Assembly (NCBI RefSeq): GCF_963678635.1
Contig: NC_087068.1
Location: forward strand, 35,165,436 to 35,229,435
Direction: 5' to 3'
DNA: 64,000 nucleotides
Source: Symsagittifera roscoffensis
Taxonomy: Eukaryota > Xenacoelomorpha > Acoela > Convolutidae
The position numbers and the translations under genes were made by a program. Below the pieces are notes generated by a model. It searched no databases. It was not told the DNA's origin and saw only the letters and a list, made by a program, of their open reading frames with translations. Positions 44,252 to 56,200 of the stretch are shown one piece after another (within the stretch, counting starts at the first letter, position 1; every line of letters starts with the position of its first letter).

Positions 44252-47200
44252 CTAAAATTCACATTGGATTTCATTCAAGGCATGACGTGCCTCACCGTGA
44301 ACATGTTGCACGGAAAATGGGCAAATACATAAATGAGAAATTTTTTCGCAGAACTTTACAGAAAAACTCTTATTTAGATCGATGGAAGTTTCATATAAAA
44401 TTAATAGCAACTTCCAGCCAAAAGATTGCAAACAAACAGTTGGAAAATTTTCAACTAACTTAGGGAAAAAATATGATTTTTATAACTCTTTCGAAGAAAA
44501 ACTGCATTTTATTGAAGCTATTTAAGATATTTTATGATGCGTGAGGCGAAAAGTACAGCAGTGTGTGTCACAGGAGTTTGTCTGAGTGGAATGAAGATAT
44601 GTCACTGGAGAAGAATTACAAGGTCCTGATCGAGACGATGCAGAAGGCAGCTAAGGAGTCAACTCCCTTCACTAAGGTTGGTGGCAACAGGAAACCTTGG
44701 TGGTCTAGTCTCTGTGAGAGCGCGAAGAGGTCTATGAAGGATGCTTTCAGTTTCTTGAGGAGGAGCCCTTGCGAAGAAAATGTGGAAATGTACAAGAACG
44801 CGAAGAAGATGTTTGCTGATACCATCAGAGAAGAAAAACGACGTAGTTGGCGGGAGTTTGTTGACACGTTGTCTCCAGCGACTCCTAGTACCAAGGTCTG
44901 GCGCACGCTTCAAAGTATGGATGGCAGGAAGAAACTGGGATTGCCAGACAATCCAGTGTGTGCAGGGGACAAGACCGCTGTCACTGACAAGTCGAAAGCG
45001 GAACTTGCAGTGAAAACGTATGCCGCAGCCAGCAAGGTCCAGATCACTAGAGAGGACTCCAAGGAAGCTTACCTAGCGACTAGAGAAAGTCTGAAAGAAA
45101 CTTCGGAAGGTGAGCTGGGTGACAGTTTCACCGAAGACGAGTTAGCAAGAGCTTTACAGAAGATGAAGAATGGAGCTGCCGGCCCAGATGGAGTTGTTCC
45201 CCAGATGATCAAGCACTTGCCAGAGAATTGCATCTCGTTTCTGCTTCGTGTCTTCAATGAGAGCTTACGTCTAGGAAAAGTTCTAGATTGCTGGAAACGT
45301 GCAGTCATTGTGCCAATTTTGAAGAATGGTAAACCGCCTTCTCAGATAAAGAGTTATAGGCCCGTTTCTCTGTTGCCGTGTATTGCCAAAGTTCTGGAGT
45401 CTATGATGGAATCCCGCGTTCGTCATTGGGCCGAGAGTACTCACATGATTCCAGATTGTCAGTCAGGATTTCGTGCCAAACGATCCACAACAGATGTTCT
45501 TGCCAATCTCAGCCAAAAGGCATTCGACAACCTACAGATGAAGAAGCGAACAGTGATCACGGCAGTTGACTTCAAAGGAGCGTTTGATAGGGTGTGGCGT
45601 GGTGGTCTTCTTAGAGACTTAGCGAAAGCTGGCCTTCATCCTACTTGCCTGCGGTAGATCAAGTCGTTTCTTAGCGACAGAAGAGCGTGTGTCAGATGGA
45701 ACAGTTGTCTTTCCAAGTATAAGGTGTTTCAGCAGGGAGTTCCCCAAGGCTCACCTCTGTCCCCTTTGCTTTTTTGTCTTGCCACGGCAAGTTTGCCTAC
45801 AAGGATTTCTCAGAATGCTCCAGACACGAAAAGTGCCCAATTTGCGGATGATTACTCGCTTTATAATGAGGATGTTTCTCCTGATTCAGCAGCAGCTAGA
45901 ATGCAACCAGCTCTGGAAAGCGTCAGTTCTTGGGCGAGTGATCATTATATGCTCATTGAACCGTCGAAGACTGAGGGGTTAGTGATCAGCCTGGACCCGA
46001 GAGAGACGGCAGGCAAAGCACAGCCAGCTCTTCTTCTGGAGAACACACAAGTTCCTTTCAACAAGCATATCAAGATTCTGGGTGTCAACATTGATACACA
46101 GTTGACGTTTTCCGAACACACAAACATCATGGTGAAGAAGATGAGGAAAAGGACACAACTGCTTTCTAGTTTGTCAGGAAAGAACTGGGGTCTGACATCC
46201 ACTGACCTTAGAAGATTGTATAATGCCTATGTAAAGCCAGGAGCACTTTACGCCAGTGAAGTTTGGGGTTCTTTTCTCTCGGACTCGAATTGGAATAAAC
46301 TGGAGGCATGCAACAACAGAGCAGCAAGAATTATTTGTGGCACGCCAGCAAGTTCCAATGCCGTCGCTACTCGCGCTGAGGCAAGGCTTTCTTCGTTGAA
46401 GCAATACAGCGACGAAAAGGCAGCCATTTTGTACAGTAAGTTCCTCCGGTTCCCGATAGATCATCATCTGCATCTTTTGACAGATGACGGCCCGCCTCAG
46501 AGACTGAAAGCAAGAGGGGATAGCAAATTTCGTCCGGACTGGAGAGTTACCGCTAGAAAGATGATCCAAGATAAACCAGAAAATCTCAGTACGAAAGAGT
46601 TTATTCTGACGAATAGAGAAGAAGTGACACTAGAAGATTACCGGCAAAAAGTGGATGAAGATCACTTACACAGACGAATTTGCAATGGCATGGCTTTGGA
46701 GCATTCAACTAACCGTTCAAGAGAAGAGGAAGTTTTGTTGCATAGGCTCCGGGTGAATCGATGTAGTAACCTAGCTAAAACTGAGCATCTCTTTGGTCGT
46801 ATTGAATCTCCGCAGTGCCGTCAGTGTGACAGTGAAGAAGATGAAGACACAGAGCATTTCATCCTGAAATGCGATAAATGGAATGAAGAAAGAATGTCAA
46901 CTTTGGGCTCAAACCCCATTATCTCAGTTTTGCAAACAAATCCGGATAAAGTTTTAATGTTTATTGGCCGAACAGGACGTTTACGTCCCTCATATCATTT
47001 ATGACGAGCTCCATCAACAACAACAACAACATGCGTGAGGCGAATATTCGTAACAGGCGTGAATTCGTAACAAGTTAAAATTTGTAACAAGCAACAAATC
47101 GTGAGAGTGGATTATGTGGGGAACACTGATTCAAGCGCAGTATTCCTCTCTTGCCATACGTAAGCGCAGCAGTGCAATCGTATGCTACTTGCCAAGACCT

Positions 47201-50200
47201 TGTTACAAATTGTCGCTTGTTACGAATTGTCGCCCTACCTTTACGATGAACACTTTTTTTAAAATAGAGGCGAAGCTTAGCTCCGCATTACTTGCGATAC
47301 AACAACTATAGGATGAAAAAAACCGTGCTGCTCAATACTTAGCAAACAGAATTTCGAACGAAATTACAATTGAAGGAACTGGAATTTTCTATTAAGTTTT
47401 TTATTTCATGTTAAAATTAATCAAAAAATTTTCAAAGTGCGATTGACTGGGCATTCAAATATTGGTGCCAGAGTGTTATCGATCTCAAAAGTACTACCGG
47501 AAATTTTAAGCGAAACCGGTAAATAGGCCGACAGAAACTCAGCCAAACAATTTGGTCAAAAATTCATTTTGTACACAACTGCTTGTAAAGCCCCCATGGG
47601 ATCCACGATAGCTATAAAAGCATTGTATGCAAAGTGGACAACAGAACTTGGAAACTAAACCCACAGAGCTCCAGGAAACTAAGTCCACAACCACGAAGCC
47701 GAAAAATCATCAGCAGAAAATTAACACCGAAATTCCGTAATTATACTTACAATTTGCGCTGTATATATAGCACGTAACAGTAGTAACTAGCACCCTGCAA
47801 CATAGCAGCAGGTGAATTAGCAGTAGTCAGCAGCATAGCAGTAAAGGGTTCAACTGATTTGTTGAACTAGTTGTTACCACGAAAAAAGTCTATTTTCCGA
47901 TTTGATAACGAGTGCTAATCGCAAGCGTAACACAGGCAAAACTGAGCTTCGCACCACTTGCGATACAAAACAAGAAAGCCGCTAAGTCAAAAAAAATCGA
48001 AAGTTCGAAAAAATTAAATCCATCGATAAGGCTAGTTTTGAAACAAAAATGAACCAAGACAGTAGAATGTGACACTAAGAAAAGTTATCGAGCCGTAACA
48101 AAGCAGGAAATACCGTAGATATCCTTTAGGCCGAAATTTCTTTTAAAATCAAGTCCCCACACCCTCAAATCAACATACAAATTCACGCGTCAAATGAAAC
48201 AATGTGCCGATATAATAATGGCCGAAACCTATTAAGCCGCAAAAAAAGAAAACAAAGCCGAAAAAAAAACAAAAAAAATCAGGACTGAAAAAAAGTTATT
48301 AAGTCCCCCTCACCCTCAAAACACAAACTTTGTTCGCCAACCGAAAGGCGCAATAGGGGCCAATGAACCAATATAACATAGCCCCAAACTTATCAAGCCG
48401 AAAAAAATTGTTGTCATGAAAAACTTGAACTATAATTTCTATTAAGATTTTTAGCATTTTGTGAGATCCAGAGGTGAGCATAAAATTATGTTTCCCTTGC
48501 CTAATAAGCCGAAAAAAGGACACAGTAAAAAATAATAAAATTTTAACAGACCGAGTTGGAAAAATCACAACCAACATGTAAAGCACATTTTGAAAAGGAC
48601 GGGTATTTTAAATAACATACTCAACTATGCTTATTATTTGCAACCGAGAGTAGGAGAGGAGTAGGATTTGTAAGGAGGACGAAGAGGTGAAGGAGTCCAG
48701 AAGTGAGACCTGAGGACAAAGTTGTTTACGAAAAAAAGTCTAGTACCCGATTGCTTAACTGGACCAATTGGTAATTTTTTACGCTGGTAGATCTTCAAAC
48801 TAAAATTTAGTCGAGCCTAAAAGTTGTTCTTTTTCGCTGGTAAATCTTGAAATTAAAATCCACTTTAGAACCTTAAAGTCGCTTTTTTCGCGTCATTTCC
48901 GCTTTCTTCGTTGAAGAGATTTGTTTACCTCGAACTTGAGTAGAACTTATTTGAAAAGAATTGAAAAAGAAATTACATCTCGAAAAGGGAAAAATCGTAA
49001 TCTATTCAAATGTTCTTTAATATGTCTGATACCGAGAGAGTTGTTTGCGCTCTCAATGGCAACAGCAGTGGATGATGCCCTGAGTCTTCCCTTGTAATAG
49101 TCCACATCCAGCCTCCTGTTTTCCAACTCCTTCTTCACGCCCTTCAACTGCGCCAGCTGCAGAGCCACTGTCTGCAGACCCACTATGATCTCATACTTGA
49201 TCGCTACAACATCAAAACACAACATCACTCATTCAGCTAGACGCATCTGATAGTAAAGATTTCAAATAAAAACCTTTGTTTCATACAATCTTTGCTGACA
49301 GAAGTAGTTTATTGGTTCCAAAAGCTAGACTAGTTGTTTATAAGGTAAGAAACAAGCAGATTTTAAGGGTACGCAGAGTGCTAGAAACATTCATTAGTAA
49401 TAGTGATGTGTCAGTGACCCGCATTCTCAATTTGCCGAAAACAGATAGAAATTCACAAACCTAAGTGGGCTTGATCACTATCAACGCGGCGAGCAGCGTT
49501 CATTCCGAGTCATTTCTGCTTCGAACTTTGTTAGCTAACTGTTTTTGAAAAAATAAGGTGTTTAGCTTTTACAGATAAAAATATTTCATATTTTAACGCA
49601 TTTGTCTTTTCAGTTCTCCCTTAAAGAGACATTTTTTTTCAGTGAAAAAACGTTTCTGTGGAAAAACACTTGGACGAAATTTAGTATCCAGTAGAAAAGT
49701 ATCTACCCCTGAATAAAGATCGCTATCTTAGCGACGATCGGCTGAAGCGAACCTGATAAAAAAAAGTCATGTAAATATCTGTAATCGCCTCGTAGCATAT
49801 TACCACCAGGTATCGAAAACACGTATCAGACACAGAGGCGAAGCTGCGCTTCGCGAACACTTGCGAGAACACGACTGAAAAGCAGATCTATCAAGTTAAA
49901 TAAGAGAACGTAGAAATAAGCCTCGAATTAGCAAAAACTTGGCTACGTGTAGGATTCGAATATGCGACCAACTGTAATCAAGAGATTTTGAGCCTCTCAA
50001 GCGCCAAGCCTCTCATTTGAGCCTCTCATTTATCCCCTCAGCCACTCAAGCTTAACAACCGACAAACACTAGTCACAAGTAAAGCAGCTACATATGCTAA
50101 CAAATTGCCAATGCGATTCAGCACCAAATACAATTACACTAAATTTTGCAATTAATAATTTAGAATATTACAAACTGAAGGCATCAACACTAACTTTGCA

Positions 50201-53200
50201 TGTAGCAAACCGCAAAGCATAAAGCCAAATTCTGTATAAACTATGCATTTCAAAAAATTGCGAGATACAGTTAAAAAAATTTTGAAATGGAGGTTTTTTA
50301 TTGTGATGTTGTTTGAAACAAATAGCTTTTTTCGGTTCATTTGATGAATTAAAAATGTATCAATTGTTTTAATTTATTACTATTCGAATGTCAAAGCACA
50401 AGCTATCAAAAAGCTGCAGAGGTGCACAACCATTCAGGGGCGGATTTAGGAGGGGGGAAGCGAACGCCCCCCCCCCCCCCCTCAGGGATTCGACCCCCTG
50501 CCGACCCAAAGGGTCCCCCCTTTGATACTTTTTCAGAAATCCATTTTTGGCCGACCGACCCTAAAATTTTTCTAAAGGCGCCTTTGGCGCCAATATATAC
50601 TAACTTTGAGGGGGAGCGCGCGCCAAAAAAACGCGATTTTTTTGTCAACATTTTTCAAAAAGTTCCCAAAAACGGCTTTTTTGACTGTTTCCCCCCCCCC
50701 CTCGAGAAAATCTTAGATCCGCCCCTGCCACCATTATTGGTGTGCCGAACCATAAAAGTGCCGCACCAACATTTGCGAATAAGGTTGGAAAAAAGAAGGT
50801 TCGTACTAATAAACTAGCTTCGCAAGTGTACTGATGGACTACGTAGACCCGCCAGCTACTTTCGATCTGCATTGATCAGATAAGACAAATAACACTCTCG
50901 AATGAATTTTAATTTTGGTAAACCAGCTTAAGGCCTTTTGCAGAAATCTTGAAAATTTTGAACAAAAAAATTCTTCGAGCTCAAAAGAAAAATGACTACC
51001 AAAATTTACCCATATAGATGATTCTCTCTTGTCCTGAAAAAAAAAACGTTTCCAATTTCTTTTATGACATCAATTGGGAAGATATTCTTCCTTACCATGC
51101 GAGAATCGCTCGCGTGCATGACCCAGAGCACGTTCGAGGCTGGCGAAATTCTGCATTTCAGCCACACTGTTGGTTCCACTGGGTGCCACCAGACTCACTC
51201 CCTGGTCCAACAACAACCCCAAATTGGTCTCTTCGGACTTCGGAACATTCTTATCGTCTGTGTCCTGCGTCACATAAATGAGACTTTTTGAGAATGAAGA
51301 AAGCCAAAAAAAAATTGCCAAACTTTATTTGAGTTTGAAGACCACATAATTTCGAAGAAGCAAATTTGATAGGCAAATTGAAAGCCATGACTCAATGAAA
51401 AAATTAACAATAGATATAAAAGAATTTCACATGCTTAGAACATGCAGCAAAGGCTAGAATAATTTACCATCATGCCAACCTATCCATGATTTTTAAAAAA
51501 AATAACGATAACTGGATACAGTGAGAGCTGCTCAGGTTACAATTTTTTCAAAAAAATCGTAGAAACTTAAATACAGTCACGATGTAGAAAAGAAGCAACT
51601 AATTGGCTTTGGCTTAACCCCTTAGCAGAATTAACTTCTACCAAAAACATAGCCAACAGACAGTTGCCAAAAATTCAATTAACGCAAGTAACACTTGAAG
51701 AAATACTAACTTTCGAATTTCAAAGAAAAAAATAAATCGACTTAAAGCTCTTAGAATCCTAGAACAATTTAAAATTAACCCCATTCGAAAACACTGAATC
51801 AAAAGGCAATTTTTTTTCATTTCGCTGGGATATCTTAAATTCTATTTTCGAAACTAGAGGTCGATCAAGTTTTTCGTGACCTTTACACTTTTGCTGTTCG
51901 ATAGAGAAGTTTGCCTTCCTTTTAACAAAGAGAATGATAAAAATCACGACCAACATAAGATTTTGAACTACGTTCAGCGACTCTTATGATTCCGCATTCA
52001 GAGATGGCATTTACTATAGATACAGTGGTCAAAACATTATTTAACCATGCAGTGCAACATTTAATATTGCGCATGCTCTATATTATGCTAAGGGCGGAAG
52101 CATCCACAAACGGCATAACGAACTTAGAGATACTTTTGTCAATGTGATGAACGCGGTTTGGTATGACGTCGAAGTGAGCCGAACATTGGGAGGTTGGAAG
52201 GTGAGAGCTATAACAAATACTCAAGTCATAAAAACGAACCGACTCTGGGGTTCAAAGTTCATCTGACCTTTTTTCGACGCCGAGGTTTTCTACTGAAATG
52301 CCAAAACATCGAGTAGACTATTCAAAGACGCCTATAAGTAACACGAAACTATTCCAAAAAAGTCAAAATATCAACGAAGGACATGGGATGTTGAACAAGA
52401 CCGCTTCTGTCATCTGATTTTTTGCCCGCGTACATGAAACAGTATCCATATTTAAGCTGACAAAGCAACGGCTGCCAAAAATAAAGCGCAAAAAAACAAG
52501 AAAGCTAGCCTTAAATTATGAAGCCATAAATTAAGAATTAAGCCACATAGGAATTAAGATGAACTTCGAGCTCATCGGGAGCGCAATTCTATGCATAAGA
52601 TAATTTATGCAAGTCATATAATTTACAGCTATATAAGCGCAGGTAGAAACGGACGTTAGAAAAAACTCCCATATTAAAACAATGTGTTTTCTGCTGATAT
52701 AAGACTTCATTTAATGTCGGGGTATTTGTATAATGCTGATAGGGCCCTAACCAGTTTGTACAGGCTTTAGGAAGAACAGAAGCTGTGAAGACCAACTTCT
52801 CAGAATGACCCAAGACATTAGTGACGGCTTTCAAGACCGCAAGCCAAAGAGGACGGTCATGGCGCTCCTCGAACTGTCTAGAGCGTACGACCGCGTGTGG
52901 AAGGAAGACCTGCTCCTGTCCCTGGTAGACGGCGGAGTTCCGTTGAAGATTGTGCGCTGGATCCACGCTTTTCTGAGGAACAGGCAGTTCAAGGTTCTTC
53001 TCAACGGGAGCCTCAGCAGAACGAGATGGCTCATCCACGGCGTGCCTCAAGGAGCCGTTTCCTCCCCCACCTTTTCCTGTTCTATATCAACACCATTGCC
53101 GACAACCTCCCCGACGAAGTCAGAAACTCCATTTTTGCAGACGACCTCACCATCTGGGCTAGCAACAATCAGAAGTAAGAAGCGAGCGACAGCATCCAAA

Positions 53201-56200
53201 GAGCGGTCAGAACTATTGAAGAGTGGTACAGAGATAAGAAAATGATCCTGAGCGACAAGAGCGTTGTGACGTTCTTCTCGAGTGGCTTTGGCGACGCGAA
53301 GTGGACACCAAGAGTCACCATGAACGGCCTCCCTCTCAAGTTTGACCCAGCCCCGAAACTCTCGGGATCTATATGAGCAGAACCCTTGCATTCCAGTCTC
53401 GCGTCGATAAAGTGGTAGCGAAGATCCAGACGAGAAACAGCATCCTCGCCTGCCTCAGCAGGTCACAGTGGGGCTGGAAGAAGAAATCACTTCGCAAGCT
53501 CTTTCTGGCGACGCAGCGTAGCGTGCTAGACTAAGCGGCTCCTGCCTGGCAGCCGTGGCTGGCCAACACCCAGCTCGAGAGACTTGATCGAGCCCAGAAC
53601 CAAGCCCTACGCTGCAATACTTGACAGACAGCCTCCTGCCCCTTGGAAGCCTTCCGCCTCGAATCCGGTGTCCAGAGCTACACGACCACTTCGAAACGAC
53701 TGGTCGCGCCTTTGACAGGCTTCCCCACAGCACCCCCGGCACGTCGCTCTCGAAGGCAACACCTCCCACAGACTGCGCAGAGACAGCTGGAGGGAGAAAA
53801 GCAAAAGACTTGAAGAGCAACTCCCCACCGACCTACAGAAGAGGCTTCCTCTTCAACAGATCAATGAACCACCTTGCAACTGCTACGACAGACGGAGTGT
53901 CTCCACCACCCTCGCAGGAAAGAATAGAAGTGACGACGCGAAAGACGAAGCGATCAGCATCGTCAGCAACAAAGTTTTGCATAGCGCCAGCATCGAAGGT
54001 AGGGCTATCACCTGGTCCTTTGAAGAAGAAAGAGAAGCTTTTGGAGCAGCGCTGAACTGGATAGAAGACTCCAACTGCGAACCCGACATCGTCATCATGA
54101 TCTGCACAGACTGCCAGTCCCTAGCCACTGCTCTCGAAGGCGACGGACCTGAGACTTCCGATCTCAGCCTCACTTTGGACTCCCTCAGGCGCCCGATCAA
54201 GATCCAATGGATTCCAGGCCACATGGGTATCCCAGGTAATGAGCTGGCCGACAGAGCAGCCAACGAAGCATGTAATCTCACAGACGAATCCAAACCAATC
54301 ACTCTGAAAAGTGCGACTTGTACAATTAAACGATCCTTCAAAAGACCCTCCCCCCAACATGCCCGGACGGCTGCAACCTATGCAAACCTGTCTAGAACAC
54401 GAGACGAAAAAACTATTCTTAGCCGCAAAGACGCTACGATGATTGCGCGCTTGAGATCTGGCCACAGCTTGAAGTTAGCAGCCTATCGGCACCTCATGAA
54501 ACCAGCCGAAGACCCCACCTGCCCGAAATGTCACGAAGCGCCGGAAACGCTAGAACACTGGTTACTGGAATGTCCCGGAACATTAGCAGCAAGACAAGAA
54601 ATTTTTGGCACAACTGATGTGGGACTAGCCATCCTATCTCAATATCCACACGGAACTACGATGCTGGCGAAGAGATGCCTTTATGAGCTCCCATCGGCAT
54701 AACCACAATCAACAACAACAACACGGACGACCGTTCCTAAACGATTTTTTTTTAAATTAACAATCTTATGCAGCAAAATTGCCACCAAATAAGCGCTTAT
54801 ATTTCTAAATTAGGTTAGAAAAAAATTGACGTTTTAAAGAGTACATCAAAAAAATTCTGTAAAAATAATTTGATATTATTCAATTGATAAGATTATAACG
54901 TCTACTAATCCATAATAAAGAACTAGCGCTTAACACACCTTCGGTGCTTCGAAATTTTTTGAGAACTCATGAAAAACCGCATAAATTGGAAACAACATCT
55001 GCAAACTTTTAGTGTACTCTGACTGCACCCAATTACAGGGTTGGTAATTTCGAACTTTTAAATTTTTTTTTAAATTCCCATTTTAAAAGCGTCATTTCGA
55101 AAACTTAAAGGGCCTCTGCAGAAATTTGGAAGCCAGATTTGGAATCACTGAGAGTCCCTGAGAGCACCCTACTATAGGGTTTGGAATCCAAAATTTTGTC
55201 AGTTTTTTTAAACCAAAGTTTCCCGAAAAAAAAAGAAAAAAAAACGTCTTTTCTCGAAAACTAAAAGGATTTGAGCATTCATATTAAAAGGCAAGATTTG
55301 AAACGCCTGGGTGTACGCTGACAATAAGGCTGTATCTTCATCAAGATAGTAGTTTCAAGTTTTTTGAATTTCTGTGAGAAATTTTGAGAGAATCAAAAAA
55401 CGTCACAGCTCGGAAAGTAAATCATTTGAGCAGTCGCGTTTAGCAGTCCCATGTTGCAAAATTTGCAACTCTTTAGAGTACATTGACAACACCGAACTAT
55501 AGAGTTGGGAAATTCAAATTTTGAAAACTAATTAATTTAAACTTTCTGAAAATTTTAAAAAAATCACAAAAAACGTCACATCTCGAAAACTACAAAGAAT
55601 TGAGCAGTGATACTTGGAGGCAAGATTCGCAATCCTTGAGAGTACTTTGTCAGGACCTAACTACAGGGTTCGGAATTTCTTTTTTTTTAAGAATAATAAT
55701 AATTTAAGGTTTCTGAAAATTTTTGAAAAATTCACAAAAAACGTCATATCTTGAAAACTACAAGGATTTGAACAGTCATATTTGGAGGCAAGATTTGTAA
55801 CTCCTTAGAGTACTCCGATAGCACCCAACTACAGGGTTGGGAAGTTCAAGTTTGGTAAATCATTTTGTTTTTTGAAATTTCTGAAAATGTTTGAAAGAAT
55901 CTTAAAAATCGTCTTATCTCGTTAACTAAAATGATTCGGGCATTCAAAATTGGAGGCCAAATTCGCAGCCCTTAATTCCATATTGGGCTGCTTAATGTAA
56001 ACTCGGTAAAATAACCACTAAAATCAAATTGGAAAATCAAAAAAAAAATTTAACCATTGCAATATACGATATAGCTTAAACATGCAAAAGTAATACGTTG
56101 AAAAAACTTAAACATGGCGAGATAGTGAAGCCCGCATTTAAATATATAATAGATAGATTAGAAAATCAGTTTTGAAATATTATTTCAAAAAAATAAAAAT

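Larger units (their letters stand above)
44252..49032 (-). other. Endophilin-like gene intron carrying a LINE and SINE-like repeats
   Basis: 4.8 kb. It contains the LINE at 44551-47030, a 'gtaacaagc...cgtaacaag' low-complexity stretch (47045-47235), a gcgaagcttagctccgc palindrome at about 47270, SINE-like DNA with the gctaatcgcaagcg end (47880-47930), and 'aagccgaaaaaa' motifs (47990-48560). There is no other gene. Confidence 0.6.
49204..51095 (-). other. Endophilin-like gene intron with MITE and tRNA-like remnant
   Basis: Positions 49834-49867 hold the palindrome aggcgaagctgcgcttcgcg. Positions 49946-50050 hold a tRNA-like remnant with internal duplications of 'gcctctcaa' (minus-strand B box ATTCGAATCC). 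The MITE is at 50435-50727. No other gene is supported. Confidence 0.55.

Noticed and set aside
50422-50817. Pro-rich 131-codon ORF
   Set aside because: It is caused by the C-runs of the MITE at 50435-50727.
53047-54465. Minus-strand ORFs over the second LINE
   Set aside because: They are antisense to a clear RT/RNase H sequence.
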